Shown one piece after another: positions 33,942 through 43,169 of a DNA stretch of 64,000 nt. The position numbers and the translations under genes were made by a program. Below the pieces are notes generated by a model. It worked only from the letters and a program-made list of their open reading frames with translations, was not told the origin of the DNA and did no database searches. The DNA comes from Pelagadaptatus aseana (lineage in GTDB: Bacteria; Pseudomonadota; Gammaproteobacteria; Pseudomonadales; Cellvibrionaceae), in the NCBI GenBank assembly GCA_040365065.1, contig BAABNI010000005.1:198904-262903 (forward strand). Reading direction: 5' to 3'. Within the stretch, counting starts at the first letter, position 1. The number at the start of each line of letters is the position of its first letter.

Positions 33942-34418
33942 TTATACCGCGTTTGTGAATCCCTGTTGGCGCCAGGCTTCGTACACCATGACGGAGGCGG
34001 CATTGGACAAATTCATGCTGCGGCTGTTGGTCTGCATGGGGATTCTGACAATGTCGTTGGGCGCCATGCTGTTGAGTATGTCGTCAGGCAGGCCGCGGGT
34101 TTCCGGGCCAAATACCAGATAATCCCCCGCCTTGAACTCGATGTCCGTGTACCAGGATTTCCCCTTGGTGCTGATGGCGTAGAGGTTTTGCGGCTGGCAG
34201 TTCTGCAGGAAGTCTTGCCAGCTGTCGTGAACCTGCATGTCTTTCCATTCGCCGTAGTCGAGGCCCGCTCGGCGCAGGCGTTTGTCGTCCAGCTCAAAAG
34301 CAATGGGTTTGATCAGGTGCAGGGCGGCGCCGGTGTTGGCACACAGGCGAATAATGTTGCCGGTATTGGGCGGAATTTCCGGTTGATAGAGGACGATATT
34401 GAGTATGGCTTGGGGCAT
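33942..34418 (-). CDS. trmL: tRNA (cytidine/uridine(34)-2'-O)-methyltransferase
   Basis: 158 residues, a SPOUT enzyme. Motifs: IVLYQPEIPPNTGNIIRLCANTGAALHLI at the N terminus, LVFGPETRGLP near residue 103, and the knot region IPMQTNSRSMNLSNAASVMVYEAWRQ. TrmL methylates the ribose of nucleotide 34 in some tRNA-Leu isoacceptors. Located just upstream of the flavodoxin-mnmC pair on the same strand and divergent from mshI. Confidence 0.95.
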   Translation of the reverse strand: MPQAILNIVLYQPEIPPNTGNIIRLCANTGAALHLIKPIAFELDDKRLRRAGLDYGEWKDMQVHDSWQDFLQNCQPQNLYAISTKGKSWYTDIEFKAGDYLVFGPETRGLPDDILNSMAPNDIVRIPMQTNSRSMNLSNAASVMVYEAWRQQGFTNAV

Positions 34419-34633
34419 AGTGTCGGGTCTTTTTCTGACTGAAATCCGGCGTCTGTCCGGAAGTCTTAAAAAAATGAGTCAATTTAAGTGGATATATTAG
34501 AGTTCTTTATAAAAAGTGGCTAATATCTCTTTGAATAAGAAGGATTTTATCTGATTTCTTTGTGTGTCTGTGTCTCTCAGCTCGGATTTTGAGCGACATC
34601 ATACTCGACCATAACGCCGGGGGCGAAAGTTTG

Positions 34634-35563
34634 GTGAGCCTGAAGAGCTTGTTGAATCGTTTTAAAAGCAGCCAGAATGCGGGCGCGCTGGGTCTCGGCA
34701 TGTGCCCGGATGGTTTTTCCGTAGCCCGTTTTACCCCGGGTGCTGAGGGCCCCACCCTCAAGCAATGTGACTTCCTGCTGAATATGGATGGCGCGCCACC
34801 GGTTGCCGAACTGAAAAATCGCGTTCACGACTACAAGCTGCAAGGGGCCGACTGCCACGTCTGTCTGCCCGTCAGCGAGTACAACCTGTTGCTGGTAGAG
34901 GCGCCCAAGGTTCCCGAGGAAGAATTGCGCGAAGCGATTCGCTGGAAGGTCAAGGATCTGTTGCCCTACCCGCTGGAAGAGGCCGCAATCGACGTGTTTC
35001 CGCTGCCGCCTGAGAGTTCCCGGGGTCGCAATATGGTCTATGCCGTGGCGATGCCCGAGGCCGAGGTGTTAAGAATCAAGGCCATGCTCGACGAAGTCGG
35101 GTTGAAACTGGCGTCCCTTGGCATCATGGAGTTGGCCCTGCGCAATCTGACTGAGCAGATTGTCGAGGATGAGCGCGGTATCTGTCTGGTGTACCTCAAA
35201 CAGAACCGCGGTTTGCTGGTGCTGCTCAAGGGCAGTTCGGTCTTTCTGTCGCGTCAGTTTGATGTCAATTACAACGCCGGTCTGTTCGATGAGCTGCCGG
35301 AAGATCAGCTGATCCTCGAGTTGCAGCGCAGTCTCGACTACTACGAGAGACAAATGGGGCAGGCGCCACCGGGCAAGATCCTGTTCTGCGGTGAAAATGT
35401 TTCTGGCGACAAGATTACAGAAACTCTGCAAGGGGCGTTTCGCTCTGAGGTTGCGGTACTGGATGTGTCACCTTTAACGGGGGCCGAAGTATTTGAATCA
35501 TCACTGCTTAACCTGGCGCTGCCCGCCATAGGCGCGGCCATGACTCAGGGAGGCAATTCATGA
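34634..35563 (+). CDS. mshI: MSHA biogenesis protein MshI (PilM-like)
   Basis: About 309 residues from GTG 34634; the frame is open upstream, and the start is uncertain because no strong ribosome-binding site is seen. The actin-like PilM fold is suggested by GLGMCPDGFSVARF near residue 20, CHVCLPVSEYNLLLVEAPKVPEEELREAIRWKVKDLLPYPLEEAAIDVF, and LELQRSLDYYERQMG. It belongs to the inner-membrane platform of the pilus, in the cytosol. Its stop overlaps the start of the next gene (ATGA). First gene of the MSHA operon. Confidence 0.88.
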   Translation: MSLKSLLNRFKSSQNAGALGLGMCPDGFSVARFTPGAEGPTLKQCDFLLNMDGAPPVAELKNRVHDYKLQGADCHVCLPVSEYNLLLVEAPKVPEEELREAIRWKVKDLLPYPLEEAAIDVFPLPPESSRGRNMVYAVAMPEAEVLRIKAMLDEVGLKLASLGIMELALRNLTEQIVEDERGICLVYLKQNRGLLVLLKGSSVFLSRQFDVNYNAGLFDELPEDQLILELQRSLDYYERQMGQAPPGKILFCGENVSGDKITETLQGAFRSEVAVLDVSPLTGAEVFESSLLNLALPAIGAAMTQGGNS

Positions 35564-36244
35564 GTCAGGTGCGCCAGGAAGTCGATCTGTATTTGCCCCA
35601 TCTGCGGCCCAGTGTCGATTGGTTGTCGCCGGTCAACAGTTTATTGATTGTGGTTGCGGCTACGCTGTTGATGTCGCTGCTGGCCTTGTTGACCTGGCAG
35701 GGCAATCAAAAGTTGCAGGATGATATTGCCGCCTTAACCCAAAAAAAACCGGGATACCCAAACTCAGATTGAACGTATTTCTGCCCGCTTGCCCAAGAGT
35801 CAGGCGCAGCAGCTGGATTTGCAAATTGCCGAACTGCGTGAACAAATTGTTCAGCGCCAGCGTATTAAGAGTCTGGTTGAAGCCCAGAATCTGGGCAATG
35901 CCGATGGTTTTTCCGGGCAGATGGAAGGCTTGGCGCGGCAGATCCCCGGGGAAATGTATCTGCAGGGATTTCGCTTGGAATCCGGCGGTTCTCAGGTGTC
36001 ACTGACGGGCATGGCCCTTAAGCCGGAGTCGGTGCCTCTGTATGTCGAACAACTGCAGGGCGAAGCCGCCTTTGCAAACAGTCAGTTCGGGGTCATGGCC
36101 ATTGAGCGACAGACCAGTCAAGCGGCGGTGAGTTTCAGAATGGCGCCTGCCGCCAGTTTTGATCAGGCCGGTGCTCAGGTAGCCACACCAACTGCGCCGG
36201 TGCAGGGTGCTGCTCCGACAGTCGTTGAGGGAGAGCAGCCATGA
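35560..36244 (+). pseudogene. PilN-like MSHA protein (MshI2 position), frameshifted at an A8 tract
   Basis: Two frames together make one PilN-like protein of about 227 residues. Frame 1 runs from ATG 35560 for 70 codons (VDLYLPHLRPSVDWLSPVNSLLIVVAATLLMSLLALLTW, a PilN N terminus with a membrane helix) and hits TGA at 35770. The rest continues in another frame to 36244 (KSQAQQLDLQIAELREQIVQ, FRLESGGSQVSLTGMALKPESVPLYVEQL). Removing one A from the run at 35741-35748 joins them exactly. Either the gene is newly broken, is a sequencing error, or is read by slippage. Overlaps mshI upstream and mshJ downstream. Confidence 0.85.
35741..35748 (+). repeat. A8 homopolymer at the frameshift
   Basis: Eight adenines between CCC and CCGGG. 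Seven would give one open frame through the PilN-like gene. Confidence 0.9.
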
Positions 36245-36948
36245 TGGATTCGCTCAATAATTCCGAACTGGCTCAAAAGTATCAGGTTCTCTCTACCCGG
36301 GAGAAGGTGTTGCTGATCGGTGCGGCGGTGGTGGTGCTGTTTCTGTTGTTCAATCTGATGCTGCTCACTCCTCTCGATGAAAAGCGGGTACGGCTGCAAA
36401 ACGCTCTGGCCAAAGAGCAGGAGCAGCAGGTGGCTCTATCCCAGCAGCTGGTAACCCTGTCAGAAGCCTTGGCCAGTGATCCGGACAAAGCCAAAAAGCA
36501 GCAGTTACAGGCTTTGAGCAAGCAGTTACAAACTCTTGATAAGGCGCTGGCCGAAATGTCGGCGGGTCTGGTGCCGGCCGGTCAGTTGGCTGTGGTATTA
36601 AGGCAGGTGCTTGAGAATCTGGACGGGGTGGATCTGGTGTCCATGAACACTCTGGCGGTGGAAGAATTAAAATTTGCGGTGCCGCAACAGGCGGCGACAG
36701 AGCAGGTCGATATTGAAAGCCTGAGCGATGCAGTGGACGATGGCTCGGTGGGCATGTTCAAGCACGGCGTGGCAATTAAATTCAGTGGCAGCTATTTTGC
36801 GGTGATTGATTACCTCAAAGCACTGGAAGAGTTGCAATGGCGCTTCTATTGGGAGTTGGTTGACTATCAGGTTGCGGACTATCCGAAAGCCAGTGTCGAG
36901 TTGCAGGTGTATACCTTGTCTACCGAAATCGGCGCTTTGGGTAGTTGA
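36241..36948 (+). CDS. mshJ: MSHA biogenesis protein MshJ (PilO-like)
   Basis: 235 residues. One transmembrane helix near the N terminus (VLLIGAAVVVLFLLFNLMLL, residues 21-40) precedes a coiled coil (RLQNALAKEQEQQVALSQQLVTL) and a periplasmic ferredoxin-like domain, the PilO layout. It pairs with the PilN-like protein in the alignment complex between the platform and the secretin. ATG overlaps the stop of the PilN-like frame (ATGATGG). If the upstream gene is really broken, polarity on mshJ is a risk. Confidence 0.87.
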   Translation: MMDSLNNSELAQKYQVLSTREKVLLIGAAVVVLFLLFNLMLLTPLDEKRVRLQNALAKEQEQQVALSQQLVTLSEALASDPDKAKKQQLQALSKQLQTLDKALAEMSAGLVPAGQLAVVLRQVLENLDGVDLVSMNTLAVEELKFAVPQQAATEQVDIESLSDAVDDGSVGMFKHGVAIKFSGSYFAVIDYLKALEELQWRFYWELVDYQVADYPKASVELQVYTLSTEIGALGS

Positions 36949-36958
36949 GGTTTATGTT

Positions 36959-37318
36959 ATGAAACAACAAAAGAATAAACCCAGCCAGATGATTCGATGT
37001 GTCAGTACCTCTGTTCTAGCGCTGTTACTGGCGACTTTGTCGAGCAATCTACTGGCAGAGTCTCTGCAAGATCCAACCCGGCCGTTGTTCCAATTGGCTG
37101 GTGCGCCAGACCAATCCGAGCAGGGATTAAAGCTGGAATCAATTTTGGTGGCTGGCAAACGCAAAGTGGCTGTGATCAATGGTCAGCCGGTTACCGAGGC
37201 GCAATCTGTGAACGGTGCGCGAATAGAAAAAATTTTCCCGGATAGAGTGATTGTGCTGCATCAGGGTAAAACCAAATCATTGAGTTTAATAACTTCCGTC
37301 AGATCGGTAAAACCATGA
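36959..37318 (+). CDS. mshK: MSHA biogenesis protein MshK (PilP-like)
   Basis: 119 residues. Signal peptide or membrane anchor VSTSVLALLLATLSSNLLA is followed by SLQDPTRPLFQLAG, the DPxRP motif typical of PilP/GspC-like periplasmic linkers, and LKLESILVAGKRKVAVINGQPV, the HR-type fold. GAGG 8 bases upstream supports ATG 36959; the open frame extends upstream inside mshJ. The last codon overlaps the mshL start. It likely links the inner-membrane complex to the MshL secretin. Confidence 0.88.
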   Translation: MKQQKNKPSQMIRCVSTSVLALLLATLSSNLLAESLQDPTRPLFQLAGAPDQSEQGLKLESILVAGKRKVAVINGQPVTEAQSVNGARIEKIFPDRVIVLHQGKTKSLSLITSVRSVKP

Positions 37319-39045
37319 GCGGGGGTTCAGGAATGCGTATGAAACCATCGATGAAACATCTTCTGTTGGGGGCGTCGGCTCTGCTTTTATCGGCTTGCCA
37401 GACAAGTTCTGTCAATACGGCTGTTGGGCCGGTAGAGCGCCAGTCTGAAACCATAGAGCAGGCGGCCAATCAATATTCTAAAGACAGCAAGCCAGCGGTC
37501 AGTTCGGAAAAGTCGGTGGTTGATCAATTGCTGCTGGCCGGAGGTGCGGCGGAGTCTAAGACCAAGGCAGAAGTTGAAGATGAAACCTTTGATGTGTCTG
37601 TTATAGACATTAACTCCCGGGATTTTTTCCTGGGGCTGGTCGCAGGTACCGATCTCAATGTGGTGGTGCATCCAGAAGTCACGGGCACGGTGTCGCTGGG
37701 ATTGAAAAATGTCACCATTGAAGAAGTGTTGGCGACGGTTCGTGATATCTATGGCTACGAATACAAGCTCAACGGTTCCATTTACACCATTTATCCGCGC
37801 AAGCTGCGCACCGAAATTTTTAAAATTGATTATCTCGATGTCAAGCGTGTCGGTGTTTCCGATACCAGTATTCTGATCGGTAAAATTGACTCAGAGAGTG
37901 GCGATTCCAGCAGTTCTTCGTCAGACAGTGGCGATGAAACTTCCAACCTGTTCGGCCTGGCCGGGTTGACTTCTTCCGAAGGTGGAGCCGGTTCTGAAGC
38001 GATTTCTCCCGGGTCGCGCGTACAAACCCTGACCCGCACCGATTTCTGGACCTCTCTGCAGGAAACCATGATGGCCATGATCGGCACCGATGGTGTCAGT
38101 GGTGAGCGTATGGTGGTGGTGAACCCACAAGCTGGTCTGGTGGTGGTAAAAGCCTATCCACAGGAATTGAATGCGATTCGCCGTTTTCTTGATAAGTCAG
38201 AGTTGAGTGTTAAACGCCAGGTGATTCTGGAGACCAAAATTCTTGAAGTGCAGCTCAATGACAGTTTCAACGCTGGTATCAATTGGAATGCCATTAATGG
38301 CCAGTTGCTGTTGACCAATAATGTCGTCGATTTTACCGCGCAACCTTCGATTGATACGGCTTCGGAAGCTGTCGGCGAAGTTTTTTCCTCGATCTTTATG
38401 GTTAACGACATCACTACCCTGATTGATCTGCTGCAAACCCAGGGCAATGTGCAGGTGTTGTCGAGCCCGAGAGTGTCTACGGTCAATAATCAGAAGGCCA
38501 TGATTCGGGTGGGTTCTGATGAATTTTTCCTGACCGGCTTGTCATCCGATACGGTATCTAACGCCTCTTCGACGGTCAGCACACCTGACGTTGAACTGTC
38601 GTCTTTCTTCAGCGGGATTGCGTTGGACGTAACGCCGCAAATTGCGGATAACGGTGAAGTGATTCTGCATATCCATCCGGTGGTCAGCACCATCAGTGAC
38701 CAGGTGAAAGAATTTACCATTGGTAACAGTGAGTATTCGCTGCCATTGGCTCTGCGGGAAATTCGCGAATCCGATAGCATCGTGCGGGCCAGCAGTGGTC
38801 AAATTGTGGTGTTGGGCGGTTTGATGCAGGAGCGCCAAATAGATGTGAACTCAAAACATCCCTACATAGGGGATGTGCCGGTGGTTGATACCTTCTTCAA
38901 ACGTAAAAACAATACGACAGTAAAAACCGAGCTGGTGATTCTGATGCGCCCTATCATTGTTGAGGATAACGAAGACTGGGCCAACGATATCCGTCAGTCC
39001 AACAGCCGGATTAAAGATCTGGGTAGTGCCTATCGCAACCGCTAA
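37315..39045 (+). CDS. mshL: MSHA secretin MshL (outer-membrane pore)
   Basis: 576 residues. Lipoprotein signal HLLLGASALLLSAC (acylated Cys near residue 28). The N domains start at VIDINSRDFFLGLVAGTDLNVVVHPEVTGTVSLGLKNVTIEEVL and continue through the RRFLDKSELSVKRQVILETKILEV N3-type stretch. A serine-rich linker (GDSSSSSSDSGDE) lies between. The secretin core contains NVQVLSSPRVSTVNNQKAMIRVG, VTPQIADNGEVILHIHPVVS and GQIVVLGGLMQERQ, ending in YIGDVPVVDTFFK. It forms the outer-membrane channel for the pilus. ATG 37315 overlaps mshK. Confidence 0.95.
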   Translation: MSGGSGMRMKPSMKHLLLGASALLLSACQTSSVNTAVGPVERQSETIEQAANQYSKDSKPAVSSEKSVVDQLLLAGGAAESKTKAEVEDETFDVSVIDINSRDFFLGLVAGTDLNVVVHPEVTGTVSLGLKNVTIEEVLATVRDIYGYEYKLNGSIYTIYPRKLRTEIFKIDYLDVKRVGVSDTSILIGKIDSESGDSSSSSSDSGDETSNLFGLAGLTSSEGGAGSEAISPGSRVQTLTRTDFWTSLQETMMAMIGTDGVSGERMVVVNPQAGLVVVKAYPQELNAIRRFLDKSELSVKRQVILETKILEVQLNDSFNAGINWNAINGQLLLTNNVVDFTAQPSIDTASEAVGEVFSSIFMVNDITTLIDLLQTQGNVQVLSSPRVSTVNNQKAMIRVGSDEFFLTGLSSDTVSNASSTVSTPDVELSSFFSGIALDVTPQIADNGEVILHIHPVVSTISDQVKEFTIGNSEYSLPLALREIRESDSIVRASSGQIVVLGGLMQERQIDVNSKHPYIGDVPVVDTFFKRKNNTTVKTELVILMRPIIVEDNEDWANDIRQSNSRIKDLGSAYRNR

Positions 39046-39103
39046 ATAGCGAGATTAAATAGTCACAACAACTACCACAGAGGTCCAACAAGAAGCACAC
39101 GCC

Positions 39104-40027
39104 ATGGCAATGTATTTGGAACATTTCGGACTGCAGGAAAGGCCTTTTTCCCTGACGCCCGATACCCAGTTTTTTCTCAATGGTCAAAGCCATCGCCAGG
39201 CATTAAACACCATGTTGCTGTCGCTGTCCCACAGCGAAGGCTTTATTAAAATTGTCGGTGAAGTCGGCACCGGTAAAACCATTCTTTGTCGTAAATTATT
39301 GGCCTCTCTGGACAGCCGTTATCTGACGGCGTATGTGCCCAACCCCTACCTGACCCCGGATGAATTGAAATCCTATCTGGCCGGGGAGATCGGTGCCCAG
39401 TTAACCGACGACATGAAAGCCCATCAGGTGATGTTTTCAATATATCGTCGCTTGATTCAGTTGGCGCGTCGCGACAAGCGGGTGGTATTGATCATTGATG
39501 AAGCTCAGGCGATGCCAGTGGAAACCATTGAAGCATTGCGGCTGCTGACCAATCTGGAAACGGAAAAACGCAAGCTGGTGCAGGTGGTGCTTCTGGGGCA
39601 GCCTGAATTGGATGACCTGCTGAATCGGCCCGATTTGCGTCAGTTGAAACAGCGCATTGTCTTCTCTGAATACCTCAAGCCTTTCTCATGGAAGGGCGTA
39701 AAAACCTATCTGGATTACCGTTTGAATGCGGCTGGAGCCACGGAGAAGGTTTTTTCTTCGCCTGCGGTCTGGCTGATTTACAAGGGATCAGGCGGCATCC
39801 CCAGACTGATGAATGTTATTGCTCATAAAGCCATGATGCTGGCTTACGGACAGGGCGATAAAAAGGTTAAAGCGCGGCATGTGGCCAAGGCGATTGTCGA
39901 TACGGATGAAAGTTCCCGCATTGGCAAATTTTACGCTTTGCGCTGGCGTCTGTTGTGGCCAGTAGTTGGGGCGGTTACTGCGACCCTGTGCATTCTTTTA
40001 CCTCAGTGGCTGGGAGGTGCACTGTGA
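39104..40027 (+). CDS. mshM: MSHA biogenesis protein MshM (ExeA-like AAA ATPase)
   Basis: 307 residues. N-terminal MYLEHFGLQERPFSLTPDTQFFLNG is the ExeA/MshM start; Walker A is GEVGTGKTILCRKLL (near 54-68) and Walker B is VVLIIDEAQAM (near 129). A lid and a hydrophobic C-terminal stretch (LLWPVVGAVTATLCILLPQWLGG), probably an inner-membrane helix, follow. Likely helps assemble or place the secretin. Its stop overlaps the GTG of mshN. Confidence 0.92.
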   Translation: MAMYLEHFGLQERPFSLTPDTQFFLNGQSHRQALNTMLLSLSHSEGFIKIVGEVGTGKTILCRKLLASLDSRYLTAYVPNPYLTPDELKSYLAGEIGAQLTDDMKAHQVMFSIYRRLIQLARRDKRVVLIIDEAQAMPVETIEALRLLTNLETEKRKLVQVVLLGQPELDDLLNRPDLRQLKQRIVFSEYLKPFSWKGVKTYLDYRLNAAGATEKVFSSPAVWLIYKGSGGIPRLMNVIAHKAMMLAYGQGDKKVKARHVAKAIVDTDESSRIGKFYALRWRLLWPVVGAVTATLCILLPQWLGGAL

Positions 40028-41442
40028 GTCTGGTTAACGACATGCTGAAGGATCTGGATGCCCAGCAGCAGGAGCGTGTGGGTGATGAGGATCTGGCTCT
40101 GACCGAGGCGCTGCCAAATGATGACAAACTTGGTCAGCCGGACAAAAATCCCGCGCAGTTCTGGTCGGTAGTCAGTGGCTTTCTGATCTTCTTTGTTATC
40201 CTCGGAGGCTATTTTTATTGGCAATTTGTGCCGCAAGAGGTTGAAGAAGTTGTTGTTGAAGAGAAGCCCAGCTTTGATGAGGTGCTGTTAAGTTCCGATG
40301 TGATTGCGGTGCTGGACAAAGAGGTTGACGAGATTACTGATGCCGACGCGGTGTTTGACAGTGACCTTGTCAGTGAAAGCCGGCGTAAACAGAATCAGGT
40401 GGTTGAACTGATTGAGGTGCCGGAACAGCCAGTGGTTACGGCCAATGTGGAAAACCACATACAGTCCCTGCTCGATGCCGGTGACAAAGCTTTCAAGGCC
40501 GACCGGTTGCGCACTCCCAAAGACGACAACGCCTATGATCGTTACACCGCGGTACTGTCTCTGCAGCCGGATAATCCCGGAGCTCAACAAGGCATTGAGA
40601 AAATTCAGCAGCGCTATCTGGGTTTTATCAAAAGCGTGATTGCCAAAGGGCAGTATTACAAGGTGCCTGATCTGGTGAAAAAAGCCAGAGAAGTGGGTGC
40701 CTCTCAGGCTGATATCGATGACATGCTGAATCAACTGCCCAGTCAAAAAAGTCAGCCGGCCAAGGATGTGATCAAGCACCTGGAAGAGAAAAAAGTTGCC
40801 GGAGGCCAGCTGGCCAATGATGCCTCAGGAACAGCGGTTATTGTGGAAAAGAGTTTCAGCAGTCGCGATCTGGAACTGGCTCAGGAAGCGGCTCGCAATA
40901 TGGACAAGGGGCGTTTGCTGCAGGCGGAAAAACAATTGTCGGACTTTGTCAGCCAGAACCCGCAATCGGTATTCGCCTATCAGAAACTGTTTGATCTGTT
41001 GCTGTCTCAGGGAAGGGTGCAAGAAGCGGAAGCCATGGTTGATCAGGGCACTCATCTGCCCGGAGAACTGTTTTCCTATATGGTGGCTCAGGTACTGACT
41101 CGCCGCGGCGATCTCGAAGGTGGCTTGCGCGCGTTGGAATCTCATTCCCCGAGCATGGAAAAACTGCCCGGTTATTACGCGTTAAAGGCCGGGTTGTTGC
41201 ATAAGCTGGAGAAAAACAAGGAGGCGATAGCGCTGTATCAGAGGCTGATCGCTCAGGACTCCCAGAATCCCGGTTACTGGCTTGGGCTGGCGGTATCCAT
41301 GGATGCGATTTCCGCCGCACAGACGCTATCGGTATTTGAGCAGGTTTACAAAATTGCTCCTGATAATGCCCCCTACCTGAATTACGTACAGCAGCGTATT
41401 CAGGCTCTGGATCCCAACACTTCCGCAGGTACTGATTCATGA
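40024..41442 (+). CDS. mshN: MSHA biogenesis protein MshN (TPR protein)
   Basis: 472 residues from GTG 40024 with GGAGG 7 bases upstream; the frame extends further up inside mshM. It starts SLVNDMLKDLDAQQQERVG, the usual MshN N terminus, with one membrane helix (WSVVSGFLIFFVILGGYFYWQF, near residues 42-63). TPR-like helical repeats occupy about 250-470 (AARNMDKGRLLQAEKQLSDFVSQNPQSVFAYQKLFDLLLSQGRVQEAE and following). A periplasmic adaptor in the pilus machine. Overlaps mshE by 4 bases. Confidence 0.9.
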   Translation: MSLVNDMLKDLDAQQQERVGDEDLALTEALPNDDKLGQPDKNPAQFWSVVSGFLIFFVILGGYFYWQFVPQEVEEVVVEEKPSFDEVLLSSDVIAVLDKEVDEITDADAVFDSDLVSESRRKQNQVVELIEVPEQPVVTANVENHIQSLLDAGDKAFKADRLRTPKDDNAYDRYTAVLSLQPDNPGAQQGIEKIQQRYLGFIKSVIAKGQYYKVPDLVKKAREVGASQADIDDMLNQLPSQKSQPAKDVIKHLEEKKVAGGQLANDASGTAVIVEKSFSSRDLELAQEAARNMDKGRLLQAEKQLSDFVSQNPQSVFAYQKLFDLLLSQGRVQEAEAMVDQGTHLPGELFSYMVAQVLTRRGDLEGGLRALESHSPSMEKLPGYYALKAGLLHKLEKNKEAIALYQRLIAQDSQNPGYWLGLAVSMDAISAAQTLSVFEQVYKIAPDNAPYLNYVQQRIQALDPNTSAGTDS

Positions 41443-43169
41443 ACACAGCACAGCCACAACGCATTCGCCTCGGTGATCTGCTGGTTGCCCAGCAGTTGAT
41501 CACCCCGGATCAGCTGGATGCTGCTCTGCAGGAACAAAAAGTCACCGGGCTGAAATTGGGACGCACCCTGATTGAAATGGGGTTTGTGGATGAGAACACT
41601 CTGCTGGGGCTGCTGTCACGGCAGTTGAACTACCCGTTTGTAGAGCTCAAACACTTTCACTTCGATCGCGAGCTGGTGCAGCGACTGCCCGAGACGGTGG
41701 CACGACGCTATCGGGTCATGGTGCTGAAAGAAGATGATGATGGTATCCAGTTGGGTATGGGTGATCCCACCGATATTTTCTGTCTGGACGATATTGCCAA
41801 GTATTTTGACAAACCGCTGAAGCCAGCGGTGGTTCGCGAATCAGAACTGCTGGATATTCTCGATATCGGCTACAGCCACACGGACGAAATTGCGTCACTG
41901 GCTGAAGAGCTGCACGACGAGCTGGAAGAAGACAGTCTCGATCTCACGGATATTGTTGAAGATGCCACCGCAACCGATGCCCCGGTGGTGCGGCTGCTGC
42001 AGAAAATTTTTGAAGACGCCATCAACGCCAAGGCGTCGGATATCCACATTGAACCCGATGAAACGGTGCTGCGAATTCGCGAGCGGATCGATGGTGTGCT
42101 GACCGAACAGGTGATGAACGAGCAGCGAATTGCCGCGGCGCTGGTGGTGCGTTTGAAGTTGATGTCCGGGTTGGATATTTCGGAGAAACGTCTGCCGCAA
42201 GATGGCCGCTTTAATCTGAAAGTGAAGCATCACAACATCGATGTGCGTATCTCAACCATGCCGGTGCAGTTCGGCGAGTCGGTGGTCATGCGTCTGCTGG
42301 ACCACACTCAGGGGGTGTTGCCGTTGGAGAAAGTGGGGATGCCCGATTACTACATCCGACGTTTCCGCAATCTGATTCACCGGCCGCACGGTCTGGTGTT
42401 GGTGACAGGACCTACGGGTAGCGGTAAAACCACGACACTCTATGGTGCCCTGTCAGAATTGAATACCCCCGAGAAAAAAATCATCACGGCGGAAGATCCG
42501 GTGGAATACCGGCTGCCGCGGATCAGTCAGGTCCAGGTGAATGAGAAAATCGGGCTGGACTTTGCCACAGTTCTGAAAGCGACACTGCGTCAGGATCCGG
42601 ATGTGCTGTTGGTGGGGGAGATTCGGGATTCCGATTCAGCGGAAATCGCCCTGCGTGCAGCGATGACCGGTCACATGGTGTTATCAACCTTGCACACCAA
42701 CGATGCGGTGACTTCGGCACTGCGTCTGGTGGATATGGATGTCGATCCCTATCTGGTGGCCGCCTCCCTGAAAGCAATTATTGCTCAGCGTCTGGTGCGC
42801 AGGGTATGTGAAAGTTGCGCCAAACCCTACACACCCAATGCGGGCGAGGCGCAGTTGTTGCGTCAGGTTCCTCAGGAGCAGTGGGTCAATCTGAAAAAGG
42901 GCAGTGGTTGTCCCCATTGTTTTAATTCCGGTTATCGCGGTCGTATCGGTGTGTTCGAATTATTGGAAATCAATCGTCCAATGGCCGATGCCTTGCGTGA
43001 TAACGACGTTAAAGCCTTTAATGCTGCCGCACTGGCAAGCAAGGATTATCGCCCATTGAGCAACAGTGCCCTGGACTTTGCCCTCAAAGGGGTGACCACG
43101 CTGGAAGAAGTGCTGCGGGTGTCTGCGCAGGTAGAAGACGAATCACTGAGCGAGCTGACTGATGGCTAA
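41439..43169 (+). CDS. mshE: MSHA pilus assembly ATPase MshE (GspE/PilB family, c-di-GMP-binding)
   Basis: 576 residues. Residues 6-70 carry two MshEN motifs: RLGDLLVAQQLITPDQLDAAL and KLGRTLIEMGFVDENTLLGLL, the known c-di-GMP binding site of this ATPase. Walker A is GPTGSGKTTTLYG (near 324-336), Asp and His boxes follow (ITAEDPVEYRL, MTGHMVLSTLHTNDAVTS), and a tetra-cysteine zinc site is formed by CESCAKPYT and CPHCFNSGY. It powers pilus extension in the cytosol and should be switched by c-di-GMP from enzymes such as the nearby GGDEF protein. Overlaps mshG by 8 bases. Confidence 0.96.
   Translation: MNTAQPQRIRLGDLLVAQQLITPDQLDAALQEQKVTGLKLGRTLIEMGFVDENTLLGLLSRQLNYPFVELKHFHFDRELVQRLPETVARRYRVMVLKEDDDGIQLGMGDPTDIFCLDDIAKYFDKPLKPAVVRESELLDILDIGYSHTDEIASLAEELHDELEEDSLDLTDIVEDATATDAPVVRLLQKIFEDAINAKASDIHIEPDETVLRIRERIDGVLTEQVMNEQRIAAALVVRLKLMSGLDISEKRLPQDGRFNLKVKHHNIDVRISTMPVQFGESVVMRLLDHTQGVLPLEKVGMPDYYIRRFRNLIHRPHGLVLVTGPTGSGKTTTLYGALSELNTPEKKIITAEDPVEYRLPRISQVQVNEKIGLDFATVLKATLRQDPDVLLVGEIRDSDSAEIALRAAMTGHMVLSTLHTNDAVTSALRLVDMDVDPYLVAASLKAIIAQRLVRRVCESCAKPYTPNAGEAQLLRQVPQEQWVNLKKGSGCPHCFNSGYRGRIGVFELLEINRPMADALRDNDVKAFNAAALASKDYRPLSNSALDFALKGVTTLEEVLRVSAQVEDESLSELTDG

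Noticed and set aside
34500..34560. A sigma-54 promoter upstream of mshI
   Set aside because: GTGGC...CTTTGA was considered, but the -12 GC dinucleotide is missing at the right spacing.
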